DNA of 50,814 bases from assembly GCF_001938945.1 (NCBI RefSeq), contig NZ_MKIO01000034.1, forward strand, positions 3,459 to 54,272, read 5' to 3'. The notes under the pieces are model-generated. The model ran no database searches and was not told where the DNA came from. It saw only the letters and a program-made list of their open reading frames with translations. Below, in pieces: positions 1 to 9,044 of the stretch. This DNA is from Xaviernesmea rhizosphaerae. GTDB lineage: Bacteria; Pseudomonadota; Alphaproteobacteria; Rhizobiales; Rhizobiaceae. The position numbers and the translations under genes are program-made. How positions within the stretch are numbered: the first letter of the stretch is position 1; each line of letters begins with the position of its first letter.

Positions 1-22
1 ACCCGGAAAGCCTGCCGAAGGT

Positions 23-153
23 GGCTCTGGTGTGGTCTCCGGCGTCGTTGCGATGCTTGCCCGATGCGGCAGCATCGCGCTGCCCATCGCGCCTAGCCAG
101 AAACCACACCAGAGCCATCCTATAGGTCCCTATCATCGACACTTGGTATTAAG
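23..153 (-). repeat. Structured repeat, copy 1 (candidate minus-strand RNA)
   Basis: Bases 23-43 and 96-116 form a 21-bp stem; the outer 14 pairs (23-36 with 103-116) are perfect. The two mismatches further in are C opposite A on the plus strand, which become G-U wobbles in a minus-strand RNA. The 52-base apical part holds a smaller hairpin at 62-77 (CGATGC, loop, GCATCG). Next to the stem lies a box at 117-153 that recurs at 32993-33028 with one substitution and one extra base. GCAGCATCG and GCCAG inside the apical half also sit at the same distance from the box in both copies. No outer arm like that of copy 2 is visible on the left, so this copy may be truncated. No transposase is attached. 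The function is unknown. Confidence 0.55.
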
Positions 154-379
154 CGGCCGCAGGGCAACCTGCGGCCGTAATTGCTTTTGCAGATAGGGAA
201 CCTGCGGCGAACCAAGAAAGCCGATTGCCAAAACTTAAGGCTGTTCAACGTGGCCGCAAAATGTCTCCATGGTTGTGCAACCCGTCAGAATTGACAAATG
301 TCCGAACGGGAGTATCGTCCAACGCCTGCGTAACGGGTGGGGAGACCCGGATCCCTTGGATTGGACGCGGGAGGAGATG

Positions 380-1300
380 ATGGTGGAACTGGTTTCGCAG
401 GTCGACCTGCGAAAAAGCATCCGACCCGAGGACGTCATACGATTTGCGCCGGGCGAGATCGTCGCCGAGGCGGATGCGGGCGATGCGGAGGGCCGCAGTC
501 TTTTCTTTCGCGATATCGCCTATGGTGCTTCGACCGTGGCAGCCCCCGGGATCGACGGCGTTCTCATGGTCGTCTATCGGAGCGGGCAAACGCGAATGCG
601 CCGCAAGGTCGAGGCGAAGTGGCATGAATCCTATGTAACGCCGGGCGCGATCTCATTGCTCGGCGTGGACCGCGCCTCCGATTGGGAATGGGACAGCAAT
701 ATCGAGGTCTCGCATTTCTATCTGTCGAAGGACCTGATGTCGAAAATGGCCTTGCGGGCTTTCGAGAGCGAGTATCACCATTTCCATGCCATCAATGATC
801 TCTGCATCGAAGATCCGTCGCTGCTCGCGTTGACCGATGCGCTGGAAGCAGAATTGCGGAATGTCGCTTCCGGATCGCGGCTTCTGACCGATCTTCTCTC
901 CCAGGCGTTAACCCTCCACGTTCTGCGCAACCACCACATTTGCGACAGGGCAAGCCGGGATAGCGCAAACGCGGCTATGGCCTTTACGGGCGCGCAGCGA
1001 CAGCGTGTCATCGATTTTGTCGAAGCCAATCTCGCCAAGAATTTCAGTCTTGCCGACCTCGCCAACACGGCGGGCATGTGTGAGCACACTTTTCCGCGCC
1101 GTTTCAAGGCCGCTTTCGACCAAAGTCCCTGGCAATACGTGCTGATGCGGCGCGTGCATCGCGCCATGGCTCTGGTCAAGGACACGCGGCTCTCGCTCGC
1201 CGAGATCGCTTTTCTGACAGGCTTCAGCGATCAGGCGCACATGACCCGCGTCGTGAAGAAGGCAACAGGCCAGACGCCCGGACATTTGCGGCGCGCCTGA
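380..1300 (+). CDS. AraC-family transcriptional regulator next to acxABC
   Basis: The last 100 or so residues form an AraC/XylS double helix-turn-helix domain, with LADLANTAGMCEHTFPRRFK and a second helix around LAEIAFLTGFSDQAHMTRVV, ending in TPGHLRRA. The N-terminal part is an unassigned AraC-type sensor domain. I chose the ATG at 380 because GGGAGGAG lies just upstream. The frame is open back to an ATG at 269, which has no clear ribosome site, and an ATG at 377 is too close to the SD. The gene points towards the acetone carboxylase operon 290 bases downstream, so it is probably its local activator. Characterised acx loci I know of use a sigma-54 activator (AcxR) instead, so this pairing is an inference from position. 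Confidence 0.85.
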   Translation: MVELVSQVDLRKSIRPEDVIRFAPGEIVAEADAGDAEGRSLFFRDIAYGASTVAAPGIDGVLMVVYRSGQTRMRRKVEAKWHESYVTPGAISLLGVDRASDWEWDSNIEVSHFYLSKDLMSKMALRAFESEYHHFHAINDLCIEDPSLLALTDALEAELRNVASGSRLLTDLLSQALTLHVLRNHHICDRASRDSANAAMAFTGAQRQRVIDFVEANLAKNFSLADLANTAGMCEHTFPRRFKAAFDQSPWQYVLMRRVHRAMALVKDTRLSLAEIAFLTGFSDQAHMTRVVKKATGQTPGHLRRA

Positions 1301-1586
1301 TCATCCCGCGCTGACGGCCCTTCCGGCTTTTCCATCGATCCTGTCCTGCATTTGGCCAACAGGTCGAATCATACAAAATCGCTCACCCGATCCTTCAATA
1401 TCGTCGACCCTCAACCTGACACTCTTCTTTCCATGCCGGGATTGCGAGGGAGGAGCCTTGCGGATCTCCGGCTCCGTCTCTGGGAGGAGGCTCGCGTCGG
1501 TTTTCTGATGGTCGCAAGGCGTTCCAGCGTCGTGCGGGCAGCGTGACGCCTTTTCTCCCTGTCTGGAAAAGGGAGGCTTTTCAACA

Positions 1587-3737
1587 ATGAACCAATTCAT
1601 CATGTCCATGGATGCCGGTGGCACCATGACAGACACGTTCTTCGTCGATGATACGGGACGCTTTGTCGTCGGCAAGGCGCAGACGACGCCGGCCGATGAA
1701 TCGATCGGCTTCGGCCGCTCGGTGGAGGACGCGCTGGCGCAATGGGGGCAGGCCCCGGAAGCGGTGTTTCCGAAAGTGGCGACCGGCATCTATTCCGGCA
1801 CGTCGATGCTCAACCGCTTGCTGGAGCGCAAGGGCCGCCGCCTGGGCGTCATCGTGACGGCCGGCATGGAAGACTATTTCCAGCTCGAGCGCGGCATCCA
1901 GACCTATCTCGGCTATTCCTATCAGGACCGTCTCAAGGTCTCGACGCATCGCCACAACCAGCCGCTGGTGCCGCGCGAGCGGATGAAGGGCGTGCGCGGC
2001 CGCATCGATCTCTTCGGCACCGAAGCGATTCCGCTTTACGAACACGAGGCAGAGGCAGCCGTCGCCGAGCTGCTCGACATGGATGTCGAGGGCATCGTCG
2101 TCAACCTGCTGTTCTCCTATGTCAACGGCGCGCATGAAAACGCGGTCAAGGAAGCCGCGCTCAAGGTCATGGAGCGCAAGGGCAAGAGCGTTCCGATCTA
2201 CCTCTCGTCCGAGCTTTATCCGGTCATGCAGGATTTCGCCCGGCTCAACACCGTGACGATCGAGGCCTATGCAGCCGAACCGTCGCGCGGGCAGTTCCAG
2301 AAGATCGCCGACCGCGCCAGGAATTTCGGCGGCCAGTTCGAACTGCGCGTCATGGCCTCGCATGGCGGCACGATCTCGACAGAAGCGCGCGAACTTGCCC
2401 GCACGCTGATCTCCGGTCCGATCGGCGGCATGGTCGGTGCGCGCTATCTCGGCGCGGAACTCGGCATCGGCAACATCGTCTGCTCGGATATCGGCGGCAC
2501 GTCCTTCGACCTCGGCCTCATCACCGGCGGCGAGTTCACCACCAAGACCCAGCCGGACATGGCGCGGTTCGTGCTCAAGCTGCCGCTGGTCGATATCGAC
2601 TCGGTCGGCGCCGGCACGGGGTCCTATGTCCGCCTTGATCCGATCTCCAAGCGCATCGAGTTCGGACCGGACAGCGCCGGCTCGCGCATCGGCATGTGCT
2701 TCGAGCAGGGTGGCGTCGACACGCCGACGCTGTCGGATTGCAACATCATCCTCGGCAATCTCAATCCGAACAACTTCCTCGGCGGCGAAGTCATCCTCAA
2801 CAGGGAGCGCAGCTATCAGGCGATCAAGGAACGCATCGCCGATCCGCTGGGTCTCGACCCCTATGATGCCGCGGAAGGCGTTCTGCAGCTTTTCGAAAAT
2901 CACCTGCGCAACGAAGTCTATGCCCGCGTCTTCGGCAAGGGCTATTCCCCGGAGGACTACACGCTGTTTTCCTATGGCGGCGGCGGGCCGATGCATGTCG
3001 CCGGCTATACCAAGGGCTTGAACTTCGCCGATGTGCTGGTTCCGGCCTGGGCGGCGGGCTTCTCAGCCTTCGGTTGCGCCTGCGCCGATTTCGAATACCG
3101 CCTCGACCGCACGGTCAATGTCGCGACTGCCAGCCCGGACCTTGCACCGGCCGCTTTCGAGCAGGGCTTTGATCTGCTTTCGGGTGCAGTGAATGCCGGC
3201 TGGGAGGGCCTTCGCGCCAAAGTGAAGGAGGAGTTCGCCAAGTCGGGCGTGGATGCCGGCCAGATCGAATATCGCCATTGCCTGCGCTTGCAATATGTCG
3301 GTCAGCTCAATGACGTGGAAATCGAACTGCCCTTCCAGGCGGTCCGCAGGGCGGACGATATCCGCGAGATCATCGAGCGCTTCGAGGTTGCCTATTCCAA
3401 GGAATTCTCCCGCTCGGCGAAATCGCCTGAACTCGGCTACCTCGTCACCAACGTTCTCGTGCGCGGTGTGGTGAAGGTGATGAAGCCGGCGCTGCCGAAC
3501 TTCCCCCTGCACGGGCCGGAGCCGCTACGAGATGCGCTGAAGGAAATCCGCCCGATCTACCGCAACGGCAAATGGCACGATGCCCGCATCTTCCACATGG
3601 ATGACCTCCTGCCCGGAAATGTCATCACCGGACCGGCGGTGATCGAGGCTGCATCGACGACCTTCATGGTGCCCCCCGGGGCTGAAGCCCGGCTCGACCA
3701 GCACCTCATCTTCCACCTGCGTCATCTCGAAGACTGA
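1587..3737 (+). CDS. acxA: Acetone carboxylase, beta subunit (HyuA/hydantoinase A family)
   Basis: The 716-residue product matches the length and layout of acetone carboxylase beta subunits. These are HyuA-family ATPase subunits that help phosphorylate acetone and bicarbonate before acetoacetate forms. An actin-like ATP-binding start (MDAGGTMTDTFF, about residues 8-19), a central SHGGTIS (about 255) and CSDIGGTSFDLGL (about 300) mark the hydantoinase A fold. DSVGAGTGSYVRLDP, NPNNFLGG and AWAAGFSAFGCA are typical of the acetone carboxylase branch as I recall it. The gene starts the acxABC order known from Xanthobacter, 18 bases before acxB. The reading frame is intact and a GGGAGG site lies upstream. 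A related HyuA enzyme with another ketone substrate, such as acetophenone carboxylase, is the main alternative, but the downstream gamma subunit argues for acetone. Confidence 0.92.
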   Translation: MNQFIMSMDAGGTMTDTFFVDDTGRFVVGKAQTTPADESIGFGRSVEDALAQWGQAPEAVFPKVATGIYSGTSMLNRLLERKGRRLGVIVTAGMEDYFQLERGIQTYLGYSYQDRLKVSTHRHNQPLVPRERMKGVRGRIDLFGTEAIPLYEHEAEAAVAELLDMDVEGIVVNLLFSYVNGAHENAVKEAALKVMERKGKSVPIYLSSELYPVMQDFARLNTVTIEAYAAEPSRGQFQKIADRARNFGGQFELRVMASHGGTISTEARELARTLISGPIGGMVGARYLGAELGIGNIVCSDIGGTSFDLGLITGGEFTTKTQPDMARFVLKLPLVDIDSVGAGTGSYVRLDPISKRIEFGPDSAGSRIGMCFEQGGVDTPTLSDCNIILGNLNPNNFLGGEVILNRERSYQAIKERIADPLGLDPYDAAEGVLQLFENHLRNEVYARVFGKGYSPEDYTLFSYGGGGPMHVAGYTKGLNFADVLVPAWAAGFSAFGCACADFEYRLDRTVNVATASPDLAPAAFEQGFDLLSGAVNAGWEGLRAKVKEEFAKSGVDAGQIEYRHCLRLQYVGQLNDVEIELPFQAVRRADDIREIIERFEVAYSKEFSRSAKSPELGYLVTNVLVRGVVKVMKPALPNFPLHGPEPLRDALKEIRPIYRNGKWHDARIFHMDDLLPGNVITGPAVIEAASTTFMVPPGAEARLDQHLIFHLRHLED

Positions 3738-3755
3738 CCGGAAAGGACGACCATC

Positions 3756-5972
3756 ATGTTGAACAAAGTACAAGCTGTAGACAGCCGCATCGAAAACATC
3801 GGCTGGGAAGGCAAGACGCTCCGGCAGATGCTGAAAGAGTCGGACGACATCTTCGAGCGGACCGGCCACTACCAGGGCCTCAAGGACCTGAAGATCCGCA
3901 CCGGCCAGCCGATCCTCTATGAAAAGATCTTCTCGCATCTTCGCGGCGGTCTGGTGAATGCGCGCTCCACAGCGCTCAACATCTCCGCCTCGCCGATCGT
4001 GAAGGAAATCGGCGAACTTTCCTTCGCGCTCTATACGCCTGAGGGCGAATCGGTCGCGCTCTCCACCGGCATCATCGTGCATGTCCACACGATGGCGGAT
4101 GCGATCAAATACATGATCCGCAACAATTATGAGCAGAATCCTGGCATCGCGCCGGGCCATGTCTTCTGCAACAACAACTCGATGATCGGCGATGTCCACA
4201 CTGCCGATGTGCATACGCTGATCCCGATCTTCTGGGAAAACGAGCTGATCGGCTGGGCCGGCGGCGTCACCCATGAAATCGATGTCGGCGGCATCCAGCC
4301 GGGCTCGATGTGCTACGGCCATGCCGACCGCTATGGCGACGGCCTCCTGGTCTCGGCCGAGCTTGTCGGCACCAATGACCTCTTCCACGAGGACTATCTC
4401 CAGCGTTGCCGCGACAATGTCCGCGCTGAAATGTACTGGGTGCTGGACGAAAAGACCCGGCTTACCGGCTGCCAGCTCGTCCGCGAGCAGGTCTATCGGA
4501 CGATCGAGGAAGTGGGTCTCGATACCTACAAGGCGTTCATCCGCGAGGCCATCGAGGAAGGCCGCCGCACGCTGGTCGGCAAGGTCAGGCAGATGGGCTT
4601 TCCTGGCGAGTACGAAGCGCCGACCTTCATCGATCTCCCCTGGAAGAACGACGAGACGGTGCATCCTCTGGCCCGCAAGGACACGATGATGCATGCGCCG
4701 CTGCGCATGAAGATCACCGGTGACGGGCATTTGGGTCTCAGCTTCGACGGGGCGAACCAGTGGGATTACCACTCGTTCAACTGCGCGCCGTCACCCATGC
4801 AGGGCGCCATGTGGGTTCAGCTCACCCAGACGCTTTGGAACTCCGACAAGATCAATGACGGCGCCTATTACGCCACGTCCATCGAGCTGCCGAAGGGGTC
4901 GTGGTGCAACCCGGACTATGACAAGGTCTCGACGACGCTCACCTGGTTCTTCCTGATCCCGAGCTTCACCGGCTTTGTCCGCAGCCTGGCGCGGTCCTAT
5001 TTCGCGCGCGGCTATCTGGAGGAGATTTCCGCCTCCTATCCCTGCACCTGGAACCTCCTGCAGGGCGGCGGCATCAACCATTTCGGCAAGCCCTCCGCGT
5101 TCACGAACTTCGAGATCTCCTGCCAGGGCACGGGTGCCGCCTATGTCAAGGACGGGGAGGCGACATGCGCCGCCATGTGGAACCCGGAGGGTGACATGGG
5201 CGAGGTCGAGACCTGGGAACATCTCGAACCGCTGCTCTATCTCGGCCGTGGCCGCAAGGCCAACACGTCGGGTGCCGGCAAGTATCGCGGCGGCTGCGGG
5301 GCTGAAAGCCTGCGCATGCTTTTCAAGACCGAGTCGCAGATCCTGTTCAGTGCCGGCGAAGGCCATGTCTTCGCCTCCGCCGGCGTCTTCGGCGGCTATC
5401 CGGGCAATTCCGGCTATCGCCACAACGTCCATCACTCCAACATGAAGGAACTGGCGGCGAACAAGGCGCCCTATCCGACCCTCGACGGCGACCCGGAAAA
5501 CAGCGCGATCAGCGCCCTGGTCAAGGGCGACGAGGTCTTCGATCTCAACCAGATGACCGGCCCGCATCCCTTCGGCGAATATGACCTCTACGCTTCCGTT
5601 CAGCGCGGCGGACCGGGGCTCGGCGATCCGCTCGAACGCGATCCCGCCGCGGTGGCCGCCGATGTCAACGGCGGCGAACTTCTGGAGCGCTTCGCCAAGC
5701 CGATCTACGGCGTGGTTCTGACCAGGGGTGCGGACGGCAGGTTGGCGGCCGATGTGGCGGCGACACGGGCCGAACGTGCTGCGATGCGCCAGCGCCGCCT
5801 GGAACGCGCCGTCGATGCCAAGGACTTCGTCGCGCGCGAGCGGGAACGGGTTCTGGCCGGCAACATCAACGCGCCGGTTCGGGCCATGTACCAGAGTTCG
5901 ATGAAGCTCTCGTCGCGCTGGGCCGCGCATTTCCGCACCTTCTGGAGCCTGGCGGACGACTTCTCGTTCTGA
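3756..5972 (+). CDS. acxB: Acetone carboxylase, alpha subunit (HyuB/hydantoinase B family)
   Basis: This 738-residue protein is the HyuB-type subunit of the same enzyme, which in the known complex carries the metal site and the carboxylation site. The segments GDVHTADVHT (about 145-154) and GGVTHEIDVGG (about 169-179) are rich in His and Asp and are the likely metal ligands. GGGINHFGKPSAFTNFE and GAGKYRGGCGAESLRM are further conserved blocks. It is slightly shorter than the Xanthobacter subunit (about 776 residues). The start at 3756 follows an AAGGA site, and acxC follows 34 bases after the stop. The tight spacing and shared strand indicate one transcript encoding an alpha2-beta2-gamma2 complex in the cytoplasm. 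The assignment rests on sequence pattern and on the three-gene context. Confidence 0.92.
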   Translation: MLNKVQAVDSRIENIGWEGKTLRQMLKESDDIFERTGHYQGLKDLKIRTGQPILYEKIFSHLRGGLVNARSTALNISASPIVKEIGELSFALYTPEGESVALSTGIIVHVHTMADAIKYMIRNNYEQNPGIAPGHVFCNNNSMIGDVHTADVHTLIPIFWENELIGWAGGVTHEIDVGGIQPGSMCYGHADRYGDGLLVSAELVGTNDLFHEDYLQRCRDNVRAEMYWVLDEKTRLTGCQLVREQVYRTIEEVGLDTYKAFIREAIEEGRRTLVGKVRQMGFPGEYEAPTFIDLPWKNDETVHPLARKDTMMHAPLRMKITGDGHLGLSFDGANQWDYHSFNCAPSPMQGAMWVQLTQTLWNSDKINDGAYYATSIELPKGSWCNPDYDKVSTTLTWFFLIPSFTGFVRSLARSYFARGYLEEISASYPCTWNLLQGGGINHFGKPSAFTNFEISCQGTGAAYVKDGEATCAAMWNPEGDMGEVETWEHLEPLLYLGRGRKANTSGAGKYRGGCGAESLRMLFKTESQILFSAGEGHVFASAGVFGGYPGNSGYRHNVHHSNMKELAANKAPYPTLDGDPENSAISALVKGDEVFDLNQMTGPHPFGEYDLYASVQRGGPGLGDPLERDPAAVAADVNGGELLERFAKPIYGVVLTRGADGRLAADVAATRAERAAMRQRRLERAVDAKDFVARERERVLAGNINAPVRAMYQSSMKLSSRWAAHFRTFWSLADDFSF

Positions 5973-6006
5973 AGCCGCCGATCCAGTCAAACTTTTGGAG
6001 AATGCC

Positions 6007-6501
6007 ATGAGTGTTTCCCACGACATCAACACCTTGCGCGAACTGAAAGACGGCAAGCTGAGCTTCGAGAAGCTGCACGGCCTGATCAGCGGCTTCAAGG
6101 ACGCGGACCGTTTCGACAAGATGGTGCAGATCTGGCAGGAAAGCGTGGAATGGGACGATCCCATTCTTCTGCCGCTGGCCGAACATCTCTTCGTCGTGCG
6201 CAAGCCCGACGGCCGCCGCGTCGTCAAGTCCACCTGGGGCTATGAATATTGCGAGGCGCAGGAAAACTGGAAGCTTCATGCCAAGGTCTTCGTGCGCGAC
6301 ACCGAGGAACTGATCAACGAGATCTATCCCGACAAGCTGGGCTGCGATCCGGAATGGATGCAGCTTCGCGAATATTACGATCCGCTTTCCGGCACGTTGC
6401 TGGAAGTGGAGGTGGTCCCGCCGGGATATCCGATCGTTCACGACTTCAAGCCGGATATCGACACCTTTTACCGCGACTGGCTCGGTCGTCCGGTGCCGTG
6501 A
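6007..6501 (+). CDS. acxC: Acetone carboxylase, gamma subunit
   Basis: The 164-residue product corresponds to the small third subunit that separates acetone carboxylase from two-subunit hydantoinases. ENWKLHAKVFVRDTEELINE, WMQLREYYDPLSGTLLEVE and VPPGYPIVHDFKPDIDTFY follow the family pattern. I chose the ATG at 6007, six bases after a TTTGGAG site, over an in-frame TTG at 5995 that overlaps this site. The protein has only two cysteines (in YEYC and KLGC). Where I would expect a CxxC-type metal knuckle in the family there is YYDPLSG, so a structural metal site may be missing or altered. That comparison is from memory of the family, not from an alignment. The gene closes the acxABC block. Confidence 0.88.
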   Translation: MSVSHDINTLRELKDGKLSFEKLHGLISGFKDADRFDKMVQIWQESVEWDDPILLPLAEHLFVVRKPDGRRVVKSTWGYEYCEAQENWKLHAKVFVRDTEELINEIYPDKLGCDPEWMQLREYYDPLSGTLLEVEVVPPGYPIVHDFKPDIDTFYRDWLGRPVP

Positions 6502-6587
6502 CCGGCTGAAGGTCTCGCGCGCGCAAACCAGCGATTGCCGGGGCATGTCCGATGCCCCGGCACTTCCTGACCGGACTTATCCGAAGA

Positions 6588-7361
6588 ATGGACATGATTA
6601 TGGATTCGATTTTCATCACGGGAGCCGCCTCGGGCATCGGCCGGCACACGGCCTCGGTCTTTTCTGCCAGAGGCTGGCGGGTCGGCCTTGCCGATACCAA
6701 TGCGGATGCGGCGGCCGCTCTCGCAGCCGAGCTCGGCGCGAATGCGAAAGCCTATACGGTCAACGTGACCGACCATGCCTCGATCGAAAGGGCACTGGCC
6801 GACTTTGCGGGCACGGGCGGCAGTCTCAAGGCCATCTTCAATTCGGCAGGGCTGCTCGACATGACGCCGTTTGCCGAAGCTGATCTTGCGCGGCTCAGCG
6901 CTGTCTTCGACGTCAATGTCAAAGGCGTGATCAACGCCACGAAGGCCGCCTTGCCCTATCTCGAACGGCATGGCGATGCCCGCGTGATCACGATGGGATC
7001 CGTGTCAGGCATTTATGGCATCCCGGATCTGGCGGTCTATTCCTCTTCCAAATTCGCTGTTCGCGGCCTGACCGAGGCGCTGAACATCGAGCTGGAAGGC
7101 AAGGGCGTCTGGGTCTGCGACATCATGGTTGCCTTTGTGAAGACGCCTATGGTGACGGCGGCTGCCAGCAAGGCGAAATCGGTCGAAATCCTGGGTGTCA
7201 ACGTCACACCGGATCAGGTTGCAGACACGGTTCTCAAGGCCGTTGACGGACGACAGGTGCATTGGTTCGTGACCCCGGACGATGCGGGCGTTGCAACCCA
7301 GGTCGATAGCATGCCCTGGGAGAGCCGGCGCGACTTCGTCAAACAGATCACCGGCTATTGA
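6588..7361 (+). CDS. Short-chain dehydrogenase/reductase in the acetone operon
   Basis: This is a classical SDR of about 257 residues with a nucleotide-binding ITGAASGIG near the N-terminus, a variant NNAG motif (FNSAG) and the catalytic Ser and Tyr-x3-Lys in MGSVSGIYG and YSSSKFAV. The substrate cannot be read from the sequence. Given the preceding acxABC, likely roles are oxidation of 2-propanol to acetone or interconversion of acetoacetate and 3-hydroxybutyrate; both are inference. The start is uncertain: ATGs at 6588, 6594 and 6600 are in frame, and the frame extends to 6552. The SDR fold itself begins only at about 6600. The gene lies 86 bases after acxC and 106 before the ligase, on the same strand. 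Confidence 0.85.
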   Translation: MDMIMDSIFITGAASGIGRHTASVFSARGWRVGLADTNADAAAALAAELGANAKAYTVNVTDHASIERALADFAGTGGSLKAIFNSAGLLDMTPFAEADLARLSAVFDVNVKGVINATKAALPYLERHGDARVITMGSVSGIYGIPDLAVYSSSKFAVRGLTEALNIELEGKGVWVCDIMVAFVKTPMVTAAASKAKSVEILGVNVTPDQVADTVLKAVDGRQVHWFVTPDDAGVATQVDSMPWESRRDFVKQITGY

Positions 7362-7467
7362 GCGGCGGCTCCCGGGCAGGCGGGGCACTCCAGCCGCCTG
7401 CCCGGGTTCAGCGATAGGGTGGCACGACCATGGCCGCCGGACGGGAAAGACGTGAGGAATGGCGGCG

Positions 7468-9006
7468 ATGGATATGCGTATGCGGCTGATCGATTATCTG
7501 GACACCGGGGCCTCGCGTGGCCCTGATCGGCCTTGCCTGACGATGGCGGGCAAGGACTACAGTTACGAAGAGGTGCAGGCGCTGAGCTACCGCATCGGCC
7601 GCAAGCTTGCCGACAGCGGTATTGCGGCAGGCGACAAGGTTGCCATTCTCTCGGCCAACGATCCTGTTGCCTTTACCTGCGTCTTTGGCCTGTCGCGCGC
7701 CGGTGCCGTCTGGTGCCCCATCAACCCGCGTAACGAGGCAGGCGAGAACCGCTATATCCTCGAGAATTTCGATTGCCGCTTTCTGATCTTCCATAGCGCC
7801 TTTGCCGACATGGTCGAAAAGATGCTGCCGGATCTGCCCAAGTTGGTGCAGGCCGTCTGCCTGGACGCCGATCTGCCCTTCGCCAGATCGCTTGCCATGT
7901 GGCTCGACAGTGTGGAGGACAGCCCGTTTTTCCGTGCGCCACTCGATGATGTCGCGATGATCCCCGGAACAGGTGGAACGACCGGCAAGCCCAAAGGGGT
8001 GATGCTGACCGATACCAATCTCGAAATCATGTCGGCGCTCACTCTCATGGGCTATCCGTTCGAGGGTCGGCCGCGCTATCTGGCGCTCGCCCCGCTTACG
8101 CATGCCGCGGGCGTCCTGTGTTTTCCCGTTCTGGCGCTGGGCGGTCAGATCGTCATCATGCCGCACCCCGATATCGGCGAATTCGTCCGTCTGATCGAGG
8201 CGCACAGGATCACCCATACATTCCTGCCGCCGACATTGATCTACATGCTTCTCGACAGCCCCTATCTCGAGAAGGCCGATCTCTCCTCGCTGCAATGTTT
8301 CTGGTATGGCGCAGCCCCGATTTCGGTCGCCCGGCTGAAGGAGGCGCTGACGCGCATTGGCCCGATGGCGCAATTCTTCGGCCAGACGGAGGCACCGATG
8401 ATGATCACCATGATGGCCCCGGTGGAGCATTATCACGACGACGGCTCGATTGCCGAAGAGCGCCTCCGATCCGCCGGCCGCGCCGGTCCGCTGGTCCGCC
8501 TCGGCATCATGGACGGCGAGGGCAGGCTGCTGCCCGCCGGTGAACGCGGCGAGGTCGTGCTGCGCAGCTCGCTCGTTATGAAAGGCTACTACAACAATCC
8601 GGGCGCCACCGAAGAGGCCTTTGCCCATGGCTGGCACCACACCGGCGATATCGGCTATCTCGATGGCGACAATTTTCTCTACATCGTCGACCGCGCCAGG
8701 GACATGATCATCACCGGCGGCTTCAACGTCTATTCCGTCGAGGTCGAACAGGCGCTGGCCCAGCATGATGACGTTCTGGACTGCGCCGTCGTCGGCCTGC
8801 CTGACGACAAATGGGGCGAGCGCATCGTGGCCGTCGTTCAGCCCAAGGAAGGAAGGTCGATCGACGCCCTGGCCCTGATCGCTTTCGTCAAGACCCAGAT
8901 TGGCAGTATCAAGGCCCCGAAACAGCTCGAAGTCTGGCGCGACCTGCCCCGCTCGCGGGTGGGCAAGGTGCTCAAGGCGGAGATCCGGGTAAAGCTGACA
9001 CAATAA
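7468..9006 (+). CDS. AMP-forming acyl-CoA synthetase (FadD-like)
   Basis: The 512-residue protein has the adenylate-forming motifs in order: GTGGTTGKPKG (about 167-177), GWHHTGDIGYLDGDNFLY (about 388-405), DMIITGGFNVYSVEVEQAL (about 411-429) and a C-terminal RSRVGKVLKAE carrying the probable catalytic lysine. It forms an acyl-CoA from a carboxylate, ATP and CoA. After acetone carboxylase the obvious substrate is acetoacetate. Classical acetoacetyl-CoA synthetases are longer (about 650 residues), so this FadD-like size class makes the substrate an inference. I took the ATG at 7468 because GTGAGGA lies about ten bases upstream, whereas the ATG at 7459 almost touches that site. It appears to be the last gene of the operon; a possible terminator follows at 9077-9107. 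Confidence 0.87.
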   Translation: MDMRMRLIDYLDTGASRGPDRPCLTMAGKDYSYEEVQALSYRIGRKLADSGIAAGDKVAILSANDPVAFTCVFGLSRAGAVWCPINPRNEAGENRYILENFDCRFLIFHSAFADMVEKMLPDLPKLVQAVCLDADLPFARSLAMWLDSVEDSPFFRAPLDDVAMIPGTGGTTGKPKGVMLTDTNLEIMSALTLMGYPFEGRPRYLALAPLTHAAGVLCFPVLALGGQIVIMPHPDIGEFVRLIEAHRITHTFLPPTLIYMLLDSPYLEKADLSSLQCFWYGAAPISVARLKEALTRIGPMAQFFGQTEAPMMITMMAPVEHYHDDGSIAEERLRSAGRAGPLVRLGIMDGEGRLLPAGERGEVVLRSSLVMKGYYNNPGATEEAFAHGWHHTGDIGYLDGDNFLYIVDRARDMIITGGFNVYSVEVEQALAQHDDVLDCAVVGLPDDKWGERIVAVVQPKEGRSIDALALIAFVKTQIGSIKAPKQLEVWRDLPRSRVGKVLKAEIRVKLTQ

Positions 9007-9044
9007 CGAAACCGGGTGGTGCGAGTTGACAAGTCTCGCAGCTT

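Noticed and set aside
1581..2996. Long minus-strand frame of 471 codons opposite acxA
   Set aside because: It is the antisense shadow of a conserved GC-rich gene and shows no domain or ribosome site.
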